In this document: in pieces, positions 37,332 through 50,142 of the stretch
Layout: each line of letters begins with the position of its first letter
How positions within the stretch are numbered: the first letter of the stretch is position 1
Assembly: GCF_024679245.1 (NCBI RefSeq)
Contig: NC_090182.1
Location: 27,321,753-27,385,752, forward strand
Direction of reading: 5' to 3'
Length of the DNA: 64,000 nt
From: Pseudorasbora parva
Lineage: Eukaryota; Chordata; Actinopteri; Cypriniformes; Gobionidae
Position numbers and translations under genes: made by a program
Notes under the pieces: model-generated
What the model was told of the DNA's origin: nothing
Seen by the model: the letters and a program-made list of their open reading frames with translations, nothing else
Database searches by the model: none

Positions 37332-37405
37332 AGGGCTAGTTCACCTATGAAAATTATGTCATCATAAACTTCCAAACTTACCATAAGTGAATATGCATAT
37401 ATTTG
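37332..37405. mobile_element. Angel-like left end
   Basis: TTAA (37328-37331) then AGGGCTAGTTCACC and acttccaaacttaccat. The matching right arm may be 38850-38935 (acaggtttagaatgacacgaggg), 1.5 kb away, with a Tc1 fossil, a MITE and an AT tract in between. Confidence 0.65.
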
Positions 37406-37420
37406 ACTATATACAGTATA

Positions 37421-38708
<1,288 letters not shown>

Positions 38709-38849
38709 TTGAAACAAAGTGGACGAGTTGTATGAACTTTTGTAGTACTTTTATGGTGCTTTATTGGCACTTGTAGAGCTCGACAAACCCTGGTCACCAT
38801 TTATTTTCATTGTAAGAGCAAATACAGCATCAACATTCTGCACAATGTC

Positions 38850-38935
38850 TCTTTTTGAGTTCAACGGACGGTAGAAAATCATACAGGTTTAGAATGACAC
38901 GAGGGAATGAGGAGAAAATTATGTAACGTGAGAAA
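38850..38935. mobile_element. Angel-like right-arm remnant
   Basis: gagttcaacggacgg, acaggtttagaatgacacgaggg and aatgaggagaaaattatg follow the family right arm, but the terminal gggtgaact part is gone. Confidence 0.5.
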
Positions 38936-39692
38936 ACAATGACAATATCCGGTGGATCATCAGCACTTGTCTAATGGAGAAATACTGCACTTATAGCTCA
39001 AAACTTCAGCAGTGTCTCTTTATGGGGCTCTGGGACTTCTGCAACTTTTCAAAAACTTAAAGATGTGTCAGACAGGGTTTGATGGTGTGTTAAGAGAGAG
39101 TGCGTGTTTGTTGTTCACAGCACTCTGAGCGGCGCTCCCTCACTGTGCATATACTGTTAATGAGAAATGCCTTATAGCCCACATAAGTGAAGACTTTCTC
39201 ACATTGCATTAATTGAACCTGAATAACATTTTCTTCTTGTGAATACGTAAGACATATTTTATTAAGGACAAGTCTGATGTTGTTTTAAGCTAAATTTTAG
39301 CTGAATCCATTGGGGTTTAGTCACCGTCTCGTCTCAGCTGAGCATGATATTTCTGCAGCATTGAGATATTTCCTTTGGACGCAGAGATCAAAAGAATGGA
39401 GCTTGAGAGGAGAAGAGATGTTCAGTTCAGTTTGTCCGAGGGTTTCTGTTTTCCTCTGCTCTGTTCCTATGACTTCAGACCTGGTTCTGACTGAACACAG
39501 CACCAGCACACATATTATCCTACTGTACTCGTCTCTAAACCTCCTTGTACTTTGGATTCCTGCTATCTTTGAGACACGGCTTTCTTTTTTTGACTTTCCT
39601 TCATTCCCCTGTGTCTTATTGTTTCCCACCAGCCACACCTGCTTCTTTTTTATGTATTCTCTTTATCACAAATTCTCTGAGAGGTTCGTATC
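38936..39692. other. intron 2, no gene supported
   Basis: Holds most of the longest open frame of the window (39310-39789, 159 codons). That frame has no domain, runs into the hAT element and has overlapping frames on both strands, so it is not called. Confidence 0.5.
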
Positions 39693-39700
39693 TCCATTAC

Positions 39701-41344
39701 CAGGCTTGTGCAAACTTCAGAATTTCAGAATTGGCCTACATTCAATTCATGAATTGGAATTGGAATTGACTCCGCCCACAGGAAGTTGAATTTGAATTTG
39801 ACTGACAGGAAGTAGAATTAAATTCATGACAATTCAAAGAAAGTCCACAGTCACACAACAGAAAGAATGTGTTGAATCTCACACATTCAGTAGGAAGGTT
39901 ACTTTGGAAATGTAATTGCTTACTGTTATAAGTTACCCATTATAAATGTGGTTTGGATTACTTTATCAATGCAAAGCAATTTAATTCTAATATAATTAGT
40001 AATTAATTAAATCACAGATTTTACCTCAGTAATACAACAATTGCAGTAATTTTTTAATTTAATAACACAATTTCATTACACGTATCTACACTGTAAAAAT
40101 ATTACACAGAATCTACTTTTAAAAAATGATGGTAACAATATTACACATAATATTTAAGTAGTTGTTATGATGTATTAAATATTAGTGGAAATTGATTTTT
40201 TCATTTATGTTGACTTTTAAAAACATATCTAAAATAGAGTAAATGGAAATGACCTGTTTATATTTGACTTTCAGTTATGTTATTCAATTAATAGTCTGTT
40301 TGATGCTGGCACAAGTAGAAACAAACTTGTTGTTGCACTAGCAGCAAAGTTATTGCTTATTGAACAAAGCAATATTCTTCTTCTTCATAATAATAATAAT
40401 ATTAATAATACTTGCAGTTATTCACATCACAACCTAACTATAAGCTCTACGCTTCTGCACAATGGTAAAGGTCACAACTTCAACATAACAAAAAAATGTT
40501 TAAATGTCAAACATAAATGAACATGATACATTAACAGATGATTACCTTCACTCAAAAACACATTAAACAACACTTCATTTCAATATTAATCTACATTAAG
40601 CAAAGCATGCTGGGAACTAACAATTGTGTCTCGAAATAAAACTGATCTATTGAGCTAATTCTCTTAAAATAAACCAGCAACCTTATTTTCCTTAATTTCA
40701 TCAGCTTAATCGGTTCCTCAATTCAAGCCTCAAAATTGCTTACATTTCCTAAAAAAATTAGGAAAGTGTATCTCTTGGTTTTATTTCTATACAACACTGA
40801 ACCACAACTTTCTTATAAATAATAATGATAATAATAATAATAATATGTAAAAATATGCACATTATTTTTAATTATCACCTTATTTTTGTGTGTGAAAATT
40901 ACAAGACCCATGATTCATTTTTTAAGTGTCACTCTGACTCTACCCTGCACACATTTTGTTCTTAAATATAGAGAATGATAAATTGAAATAAATTACCCCC
41001 TCAATATTGTTTTATTAGATTTGTTCCAATGTTATTTTCATTTTAAAGTAATAAAATAACACAAAATTGTTGTGAACGCAGTTATCATTAATTCCAATGC
41101 AAAACTCACTGAGCAACACTGATGCATCTAATTCTCAATCCCTCCTCAAATGTTTATCATTGAGTCTGCTCCGTTCTGGTCTGAAGATCTTTCCTGCAAC
41201 ACTAAAGATTCTTCCTTTAATTCAAATTCGATTTGTAATTCTTTATCCTGTTTTTGACATCAATTCAAATTCAGTTCAAATTCAAGAAATGAATTGGAAT
41301 TTGGGAGCATTTCTCAATTCAATTCTGAATTATGCACAAGCCTG
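39701..41344 (-). mobile_element. hAT transposon, complete ends, degenerate interior
   Basis: CAGGCTTGTGCAAA at the left and tgcacaagcctg at the right are inverted ends, flanked by a perfect 8-bp duplication TCCATTAC (39693-39700 and 41345-41352). The interior is AT-rich and has lost most coding capacity; a hAT dimerisation-domain remnant is at 41135-41215 on the minus strand. At 40088 there is a tacactgtaaaaatatt end of another MITE without a clear partner. Confidence 0.93.
41135..41215 (-). pseudogene. hAT transposase C-terminal dimerisation fragment
   Basis: Minus-strand translation GRIFSVAGKIFRPERSRL followed by NDKHLRRD and a stop matches the start of the conserved C-terminal dimerisation region of hAT transposases (typically R-V/I-FSVAG...R..R). 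Only about 26 codons remain; upstream sequence lacks the catalytic residues. Confidence 0.8.
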
Positions 41345-41755
41345 TCCATTACATAGCTACATTCCTTGGGTACATTCTGAGTTTAGTGCTTAGTTTCACA
41401 TCCTTAATGTTTAATATTTATAAAGTATTGATTTGATCAATATTGACTTTTTTTCTATTACACTCTGTATGCGGTAATATACATTTCTACTTCCCATTTG
41501 AGTTCCATTTGCATGATCTGTCTAGCTTATATCATAGGGAAATTTTGTTTTATTAAAGGAGTTTTATTGTGTGCACCATAGCTTTAAGAAACGATTTTCT
41601 GAACATTAGAAATGGCTTCAATTACTCAATTGTCCCAAATCACATACTTTCATATAGACTGCGTTCAGTGGAGACTTACATGTAGCGTGTTGATAATGTA
41701 GGGCATTCTTCATGAATGTACCAATTTTTTTCAAATGTTGGGGTTGCTAAGATGC
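41345..41755. other. intron 2, no recognised element
   Basis: AT-rich, no exon or repeat ends. Confidence 0.5.
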
Positions 41756-41758
41756 TTT

Positions 41759-41970
41759 AATGTTTTTGAAAGGAGTCTCTTATGCTCAACAAAGCTACAC
41801 TGAATTGATCAAAAATACAGTAAAAACTTTAATATTGTGAAATATTATTATTAAAATGTAATTTACTCCTCAGTCAAAGTTACATCAAAGTCTTTAGTGT
41901 CACATGATCCTTCAGAAATCAGTCTAATATGATGATTTGCTGCTCAAGAAGAAACATTTCTTATTTTCAA
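41759..41970 (-). repeat. TCAGCATATTAGAATG-family repeat, copy D
   Basis: Reverse orientation: aaaggagtctcttatgctc, ttgatcaaaaatacag, cacatgatccttcagaaatca and tgctgctcaagaagaaacattt. Truncated at both ends. Confidence 0.75.
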
Positions 41971-42579
41971 TGTGTATCAATGAAAAGAAAGTTGCGATCG
42001 TCTTTTCTTCCCTGATGTGATTTGATTTTGATTAATGATTACAAGGGTAGACAAAAGAAAAGAACAAAAATGTTAAATGAAAAATGTTTGCATCTATAAA
42101 TAGATATGGGCCTTAGTATAAAATGGTAACGGAACTCTAAATTATGATTGTTTTTGGCATAAAAACTTAAGAAGACTAATATTATAAGTGGACCATTGGG
42201 AAAAGAGAAACAGTACATGACTAAGAAAGCAATTGGACGACCCATTCGATATTAGTCTCTCTCGGTACACACAGAGGACAGAATTCGGCTCAGTTTTAGT
42301 TCAGTTAGAATGTTTTATTTAAAAATTTTTGATTCAACATTAAATGACCGACATCTTGCTATCTGGGTCATGTGCTCACTTATGTTTATTCTTCTTCTTC
42401 TTCCCTCTACTTAGCCAACTTGCTCACCCATCCCTATTAATATGTTGGATTCTTTATATATAATTGACAAAATACACATCACGTTTTATATACTTGTAGG
42501 CATTTGTGTGTTCAGATTTTGACCTTGAATGACATTGTGTGTATTATTTCGAAAGGAAACAAAGCCTTTTGATGTCTTT

Positions 42580-43200
42580 GAATTAGTGTTTCCTAGCCAA
42601 ATGCCAAGATGCCAAGGTCCTGCTGTGACCAAGGACATCGAGCTTAGTGACAGTCACACACAACTTATGCAGAAGGGCAAAAGTATCCTCTGATGCATCC
42701 TCGGATTTAGAGGATGATTCAACCCTCCGTGCCGCTGTACGCTGTGATATAGAGCCAGACGGCTGCTGCTGGTTAGACAGATGCAAGTACAGTGAGCATC
42801 TCAAATTAGTCTCATAGTGCCAGAACAAACAAACAGGTGCTGCTGGGCCTGTTTCCTGTGTGTGGGTACGTTTGTGTGTTTGTTTTTGTGGGTGGATGCA
42901 CCTGACAGTAACTTTTGCCTTCATGTGTATGATTGTGTGCGTGTGTGTTTTCTGTCTGCCTGCTTTCGGCAGCGGCCGTTTCAGCCCGTCTAATTAACCT
43001 GCCTCAGACAACGCTACGCTCCAACAGGTGGCAAGATCAGGGAGGCCTGACTGACTGGATCAAAGCCAGCCAACATAATTACAAAAGCCTTTCTGCCATC
43101 CTCTCGGAGTCTTGCGTAACAGTATATTACTCGCATCTATTCACACCACACAAACTACATTACCGAGCAAGAGCCTTAGCAAAGCGCCAACCGTAATAAC
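42580..43200. other. unique block, possible conserved noncoding element
   Basis: Balanced composition, no repeat similarity, no domain in frames of 87-113 codons that overlap on opposite strands. Candidate only. Confidence 0.22.
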
Positions 43201-43599
43201 ACCCTCCAAGTGCCTCCAAAATATAATTGGTACCAAAATGGATGTGTGTTTGAAGGCAGTATTGATCTGTTGATCTGCTGTTTTTCTCCTATGTGTGAAA
43301 CTGGAAGAGCGAACATGGGAATGTGTTTGGTTCCACGCTGGGTTTGATATTTCATTGGCCTCATTAGAGCTCAGTTGGACAGGTGGAGGAAACTCTCTAA
43401 TGCAGCGGACCTCTTGGATCTCTGTCGGGAGATATTACTAAGACCGCCTCAGTAAAAACTTTGAATGTCATTAGAGAGCGATTAAATCTTTGATAGATAA
43501 CACTTTTTCTCAGAGTTTAAGCAGACTAAATGATTGGAGAAGTACGGCATGCATCACCAGAAAGTAAACTGTAAAAATTATGGGTCAAAAAAAAGGAAA

Positions 43600-43860
43600 A
43601 ATTACATAAATATAAATTCTATTTTAATAATATATACTAAGATATTATTATATTATTATAATAATCATATTATATTATATTATTATAATAATTATATTAA
43701 TAGTATAATGTATAATACCAATTTTTGAATTTTTAAATTAATAGCCTTGTGTTATTATTATTATTAATAATAATGATATGATCATGTACATTTTTTAAAT
43801 TATAATTAAATTAATACAAACTAAAAAAGTATTATTATTATTATTAAGAAAGACAGATGA
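43600..43860. repeat. AT-rich TATTAT/TTA low-complexity region
   Basis: Irregular mixture of attatt and ataat units with local palindromes (attattataataat). Confidence 0.75.
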
Positions 43861-44539
43861 TGACAGATTTTTATAGGCAAGCAACAGTTGCATTTTCTTC
43901 AGAATTGACACAGATGTTTTTTTTTTTTAACATTTTAAGTATAAGAGACCATTTTTGTCATTGCAGGACAATCTGAGTGGCTTTGTCTGCTCCTATTGCA
44001 TTTTTCCTTCTTTTATGTGACTGGAGGGTCAGATAGCATTATTGGGAGTTGTTATGTTTGGCTGTTTTGTAGACGTGTAGAACACAGTGTTGGCTGAAAT
44101 TGTTTGTCGGTAACAATAGTGCTGTGTAATGTGTTCTGTCATAGCGAGATGGTCTTGATTTCTCTTTTCATCCATAGTCAAATGTCCTGCCAGGCCCTTC
44201 TGGAGGTTGTCATCAGAATTTCAGATATCATCAATTGCCACCATATCAGGTCCTCACTTTCCTAAAACCTCAGCTATCCTGTTCCTATCCCCCTCTCAAG
44301 TTAAAGTTAACATTAAACAGCATTCAAAACCCATTGTACTCCTGCATTTCTGGATATTTAAAAAGAAAAATAGACAGATCCGGATGCAAGTTTACAGTAG
44401 ATTGTTGAGGACTTTTTCCTTCTAGGAAAAACACTTCAAGGTATAAGCTGAAAGTTGAGCACATCACAAAACATTACAATGGTTGTATTTCTTTTTCAAG
44501 TTCTTAGCATTTCCCCCTGCTTTCACAGACAAGGCTTAA

Positions 44540-45082
44540 AAGGATACTTCACCTCTTTTTCATATTAAACTATGTTATTCCCTTAACTAAAACGAGTTGA
44601 TACATACCTCTCTCAGTGCGTGCTCTTAATCGCTCTGACACGTTGTGACATTCTGATAGCATTTAGCTTAGCCCACTAAGCCCAGTTCATTCACTATGGA
44701 ACCAAACAGAGATCAAGTTAGAAGAAGTACCAAACACCTCCACGTTTTCCCTATTTAAATACAGTTACACGAATAGTTGAACGATCAAGTATGGTGAAAA
44801 AATAAAATGTGGCGCATTTTTAATCGGATTAAAAAGGTGAACTATAATGTATGGCAGAATAGCACGTCTGAGAGTACTTCGACTCGGCGCAGTAAAAAGT
44901 CCCGGCCGAAACATCTTCCCTCACATCTCCCTATTGACAGAAATGAGAGAGTGAGGGGAGGTGTGAGGAAAGATGTTTCGGCCGGGACTTTTTACTGCGT
45001 CGAGTCGAAGTACTCTCAGACGTGCTCTAAGCCCTGTCTGTGAAACTAGGCCATGAACTTTTCTAACATTAACCACCTTTAA
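44540..45082. mobile_element. foldback-type element with TTAA at its left end
   Basis: TTAA (44536-44539) then aaggatacttcacctctttttc, a typical terminus of cyprinid TTAA MITEs. The interior is dominated by the long hairpin at 44861-45026. The right end is uncertain (perhaps near accaccttTAA at 45073-45082). Confidence 0.6.
44861..45026. repeat. near-perfect 72-bp inverted repeat (hairpin)
   Basis: Arm 44861-44932 (agcacgtctgagagtacttc through acatctccct) is repeated in reverse complement at 44954-45026, with only a few mismatches, separated by about 21 bases. The arms are much GC-richer than their surroundings. Transcribed from either strand it would form a long double-stranded RNA hairpin. 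Confidence 0.93.
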
Positions 45083-45095
45083 ATTAATGTGTTAA

Positions 45096-45736
45096 AGCAA
45101 CACGCCAACTTTTTGGGACTTAAGCTTCACTGTATTCCCCAGAGAAAGATAAGTCCATTCTCATCTCCGTGCGAGAACATAACTGTCTGGCGCACCTACC
45201 ACTAGCCTTGCTTAGCACATAGACTGGAAGTCAGCTTCATCTAGCTTACTGCTCAAATACTGCCAACATTTTCCTATTTACATCTTGTGATGTGTATAGT
45301 TACGTTGTGTACTAAGACGAACAGAAAATGAAATGTTTTTTTAGACCGATGTGGCTAGGAACTTTTCTCTCATCGCTGCGTAATAATCAAGGAACTTTGC
45401 TGCTGTATCATGGGTGCAGCGGCGCAGTGATATTACTAGCCTATTTTCAGGCACTGCGTAATATCATTGCGCTGTATCGGTCTAGAAAAAATAGTACACA
45501 ATGTAACTATACACATCAGAACATGTAAATAGGAAAATGTTGGTGTTATTTTGTCACTTTTTGAGCAGTAGGCTAAATGGAGTGGTTTACCTCCAGTCTT
45601 TGTGCTTAGCTAGGGTAGCGGTGGGTGCGTCGGACAGAGCTACGGGATCCACAGAGATAAAAATGGTATGTATGGACTTATCTAATTCTGGGGGTTACGG
45701 TGAATAAGCTACAGTCCCAAAAAGTTGCGTGTTCCT
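45096..45736. mobile_element. TTAA-flanked palindromic MITE (641 bp)
   Basis: AGCAACACGCCAACTTTTTGG at the left and aaaaagttgcgtgttcct at the right are inverted, flanked by TTAA (45092-45095, 45737-45740). Inner arms also pair (left gatgtgtatagttac, right gtaactatacacatc). No coding capacity. Confidence 0.88.
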
Positions 45737-45888
45737 TTAACTATTGGCAAGATTTAAGGTGACATTACCTTAGACAATAGCAATAAGGCCTAATTTAGCT
45801 ATTATTTAACATTAAGCCAAAAAATAAGTCATTTCAAAGGCAGAGCATTTTAATAAAATATACTGAATACATTAACCATTGACATAAC

Positions 45889-46115
45889 CATTCAAAAGTT
45901 TGTAAGATTGGTTAGATTTGTTATTGTTTTTTGAAAGAAGTCTCTCACCAAGGCTGTATTTATATTGCTAAAAATACAGAAATGTAATTTTTTTAATTTA
46001 AAATATAATTTATTCCTGTCATGGCAAAGCTGAATTTTCAGCATTATGAGTGTCACACGATCCCTTAGAAATCATTCTGATTTGCTGCTCTAGAAATATT
46101 TCTTATTAGCAATCT
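45889..46115 (-). repeat. TCAGCATATTAGAATG-family repeat, copy E
   Basis: Begins with cattcaaaagtttg, one of the family ends, then gaaagaagtctctcaccaaggctg, tggcaaagctgaattttcagcatta and cacacgatcccttagaaatcattc in reverse orientation. Confidence 0.78.
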
Positions 46116-47680
46116 TTAAAACAATTGTGTTGCTTTATATTTCTGTGCAATCTGATACTTTTTCAAGATTCTTGGATGACTGTTGACTTTGGGTGAAGCC
46201 GTTACAGTTGCTACTGCCTGCCGTCTGAAAACAATGACTGATTTCACAGTCTAATGGTTTAGATGTATCTTAAACAGGCCTGGTGTTTTGCTCAACTGCT
46301 CAAGAAGTTATATGCAAGACATTTTTGTCAGCAACAGTCCACCTTGCTTCAGACCCTTTTGTCACTTGTCAACTGTATAAGGTCAGCATTGCAGCTCCTT
46401 AGGAAAGAGGCTCCAGGCGCTTTAAACATCCTTTCACAGTATCGGCCCCCTGTGTCCAGCAGCGCTATCTCTCGCTGCCAAATGCAGTGATGGAGAGATC
46501 CCCCTGGGGCAGCATTTGGTTAGGGAAGCCTGTTTGTTTAGCCTAGTGATGGCCTGCCTCTTGCCTGGCCTTGCTCTGTCTTTGGGATTCCCCTATTGGA
46601 GGCTAATGGCCCATTGTGACAGGCTGCAATTCTTGAGTGTGTTAGAGCGTGTTAGTGTCAGCGCCAGACGTGCAGCTGGGGCTGTAGGCATAGATAGCAC
46701 GGCACTCTGAAGCCATGCTTGAGAGCGCATCCGTAGTAAGGAGCTGGGATGGTCTCCCGCTGGGCACTGAACTTTTGGTTCCTCGGCTCACTCACAGCAG
46801 CGCTCGCGTGTCGCTCAGGGCTCGGATGTTGGGCTTTTAGGTTGCACGATTTCATAGCGCGGGCCTGTCACTCACGAGGTTCGATTCCTTTAGCTGCGTC
46901 ACCCCACCCCTGTGTCCTTGGGGTCTTCAGTTTCACTTCACTGATATCTGCCATGTCGGTCGTGTTATGAAGACAGCAAGAGACAGCGCTGATTGTCAGC
47001 ATGCAATGATGTTTACTCTGCCTTTCCCTCTCTCTCTATCACACACACACATCTCTCTGTGAGGAGGGTGTTTTGCGTGCTGGTGGTTTACTTGTCAAAT
47101 GAATCATCACCATGGACAGCTCCAGCGATTCTTCACCCATAAACAGAGAATTAGGCTTGTATGTGCCCCCCATCTCCACCATCATGCTTGTTTTGATCAT
47201 CATTGGGGGGGGAAATAGCATAACAAGTTATAAGTGAATTTAGTTTTTATTTTATTTTCAATTTAGTTTTTGTTTGTTTTCACTCTGTCATTCTTATTTT
47301 ATTGTTCTTTTACTTGTAAAATATTGTAGTATTTTATTGCTGATCACTACTGGTATCATTGTAAAGACATTGAATACTATTGCAATGCTGATAATATTTT
47401 AGCAAAGTCTAGTTTTATTTCTCTGAAGTGAAATTACTTTTTTTTGTTGATTGCATGCAGGTTGTAAAGGTTTCAAGTTCTACTATATACATTGTACACA
47501 CAATGATAGCATTGTTCCTGAAAAGTGTGCTGTATAACAAAGCAATAATTCACACAAATCCTTAGTTTATTCATTTTATTAAATAGTTAATAACAATATA
47601 CTATAAATATGTGTTTTTAGTATTATTGACATTTGTATTGTTTATTATTATTATTAAACTGTATATTGAGTTTTCTAGCC
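46116..47680. other. intron 2, no gene; GC-richer part 46260-46960
   Basis: Open frames of 64-75 codons overlap on both strands and have no domains. A B-box-like gaggttcgattcc at 46876 is not part of a tRNA fold. Otherwise unremarkable, AT-rich after 47220. Confidence 0.5.
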
Positions 47681-47816
47681 TACACTCTCAGAAAAAAAGG
47701 TACAGATCTGTCACTGGGGCGGTAGCCTAAGGTTCAAAAGTGAAGAGGTACCACTTTGTACTTTACTCACCCCTAAATGGTACATATTAGTTCCTTAAAA
47801 GGTACATATCAGTACT
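47681..47816. mobile_element. MITE with TACACTCTCAGAAA end, left half
   Basis: tacactctcagaaaaaaaggtac, ctgtcactggggcggtac-type wording and the series of ggtaca/gtactt units are characteristic of a fish MITE whose right half (normally an inverted copy) is missing; an Angel-like end takes over at 47821. Confidence 0.7.
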
Positions 47817-47820
47817 TTAA

Positions 47821-48130
47821 AGGGATAGTTCACTTTGAAATTAAATTTTGATATGTTTTAGCTTACCTCATGGGCATCCGAGATGTAGGAGTATTTGTTT
47901 CCCCAGTAGTTTAAATTTTGATCATTTTAGGTCAAACCGTTCTTGTCTATGCCTCACATAATGCAGGTCTGGTCACCACCTCAAAGAGCATACACAGAGA
48001 AGTCCAAATTAAACAAACCCCCATCGTAAGTACACACTGATGGCCTAAGACACGAAACAAGCGGTTTGTGTGAGAAAACTAACAATATTTATAACGTTTT
48101 TACCTCTTGTACAGCACTACGTCCACTATG
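47821..48130. mobile_element. Angel-like left part
   Basis: TTAA (47817-47820) then AGGGATAGTTCACTTT. The interior (gatggcctaagacacgaaac, ggtttgtgtgagaaa) resembles the inner part of the element at 32867. No right end. Confidence 0.65.
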
Positions 48131-48157
48131 TTTCCTGTGGTGGAAATCTCTGATGGA

Positions 48158-48193
48158 GCCCTGCCAATGGTGTGATCTTGCTTGTCAGGCTAT
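48158..48193. mobile_element. scrap of the helicase-exon MITE end
   Basis: gccctgccaatggtgtgat and cttgcttgtcaggcta match the last 60 bases of the copies at 56366 and 59117 with an internal gap. Confidence 0.55.
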
Positions 48194-48194
48194 G

Positions 48195-49149
48195 GGTTTT
48201 CCATTTTCATGTCAAATCTTTCCTCCTCCCATGTCATTTTACCATTTAAATATGCCTTAAATATTTCTCTTTCTTTGTGATTTCATTACTTTTGTAGCTA
48301 ACAAGCTAACCGGTTACATGTTTTACATGTAATCACAGCAAACCTTTGATTTTGACTTTGAAAACAGTTACCCTGTGGTCCAAAGGGGGGTAGCATGACA
48401 CCACTTTATAATCAGTTATCCTAAATGTAGACAGTTTGTGATGGCCAAGCTACATAACTTGTCACATTATCAAAAGTGTGATTGAACGCCTGTTGAGCCT
48501 GTCTGTTTTATGAGGTTGGCTGAAGTATATCCCTTTATATCACACTGCTTTTTACTAGCTATGGTTTAAAGTCGAGTGATTTTGTGTTTCTACGCCCCTG
48601 GCTGCTCCCTTACACAATATCCTATGTCTCAGACTCTATATTGAATATATTTAATCTTTGAACACGGTCTCTTAACCCTCTTTTAACCTCTTTAAATGAT
48701 TAAAAGTCATACTTTCCTCTGTCTCTCCACCGTTTCCCTTTTCTCTGTCTTTAATTGATTTCTTATAACCTCTGATTTCTGTTTTCCTTTCCTCCCCTCT
48801 GCTTCTGCATCATCAATGAACTCCTATATATTACACACCCTTTTCTCGTTTCATCTCTCTCCTCCACCTCCGGAGCTTTTAATGTCAGAGATGTATTCAT
48901 CTTGACACAAACTGTTGCCTGGCATTATAAATATTTTATTAGCCATCTCTTTTTTCAAAGGGGAAATATAAAGAAGGGAAGGGAAGGTAAAGGTTTTTCC
49001 TCATTCCTTTCTTTCTATTTTGCTCTTTTATTCTGACCGACCCTTCCTGTAAGCGGCGCTAAAGCCCTCATTCACATCCTCATCAGCTATTGATCCATGT
49101 AAAAGATAAACGCACAATTAACAACTCTAATAGACACATATTTTATTGG
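48195..49149. other. intron 2, no recognised element
   Basis: No exon or repeat ends. The last 200 bp before 49080 (tccacctccggagctttt, gcattataaatattttatt) are non-repetitive. Confidence 0.5.
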
Positions 49150-49356
49150 TACACCCTTAAAAATAAAGGTGCCAGGAAGAACCAAAAATGGGTTTTCATA
49201 GTGATGCCATAGAAGAGCCATTTTTGGTTCCCCAAAGAACTGTTTTGTAAAAAGGTTCTTTAAACACAAAGAACCTTTTGTGCAAAAACCTTTTGCACTA
49301 CAAAGAACCTTTTGTGCAAAGAACCATTTAAGAACCTTAATTTTTTTAAGAGTGTA
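49150..49356. mobile_element. MITE with TACACCCTTAAAAATAAAGG ends (TA target)
   Basis: Left tacacccttaaaaataaagg and right ttttttaagagtgta are inverted ends on TA. The interior repeats the aaagaacc/ggttctt unit many times, a well-known fish MITE layout. 207 bp, no coding capacity. Confidence 0.85.
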
Positions 49357-50142
49357 AGACTGACTGATTCTAGCAAGTGACTGAACCAGACACACTTGGC
49401 ATCACACATCAGAAACAGTTTTGTGTGTTATGATATAAAAACTGGAATGTTATCATCAGGGCTTCTGGTAATGACTCGCCAGACAGGTTAATGTTGTAAC
49501 AATAGTGAAGGATAATGATAATGTGGCTCTGGGTGAGAACTGAATCAATAGACAGAGCATTAAGTCAATGTGAGAGCTCTACAATAACCCACTGGACCTG
49601 TGGGTGGACACTCACTGTATATTTAGCCATAACTGTTGAGTGTTTCCTGTTTGGCAATACCCAGCTGGCCTCATGGGTCATATATGTGTGCAGTTTCTGA
49701 CACGCCTTGGCAGAGCTGTTAGGTCATGATGACTGTGGTCCTCTGCACAAATGGGTCAGACTGGATGCGAGTTCAGGGGCTATATTCTGTGCAGCTGAAA
49801 GCAGTAAAACCAGAGGATGATGTTTTCTTTATTTAGCTGCCCACAAGGCTGCTGTTTAGTTTGAGTTTTGTGGTTTTTGGGTTTTCTGTTAGTGCCTAAT
49901 AAAAACCACATTATTAATATTGCTTGTTAAAATGTATTAAACATATGATTAATCAATTAATGTCTTTTTAATATATGATATTTTGTAGATCAATAAATCA
50001 GATTTCTGTCATTTTGTCTTAGTGTGGGGACCACAAGTTACTTTTACCTTTAAAATAATCAGATGTTTTAACTATTCAAATCATAGTTTAGACTTGCCAT
50101 GCATTTCTAATATGAGAATATTATTGTTTCGTAACTATCTTT
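49357..50142. other. intron 2, no recognised element
   Basis: No exon, RNA gene or repeat ends seen. Confidence 0.5.

Larger units (their letters stand above)
41971..44535. other. intron 2, mostly unique sequence
   Basis: Contains a GC-richer block (42580-43200) and an AT-rich trinucleotide region (43600-43860) with many TATTAT units. No exon. Confidence 0.5.

Noticed and set aside
39310..39789. 159-codon open frame, the longest in the window
   Set aside because: No domain or composition bias of a protein, overlapping frames on both strands, and its last third lies in a hAT transposon.
46840..46915. Possible tRNA or SINE head (gaggttcgattcc, B-box-like)
   Set aside because: The T-stem pairs poorly and no acceptor stem, D-arm or A-box is found at the right distance.
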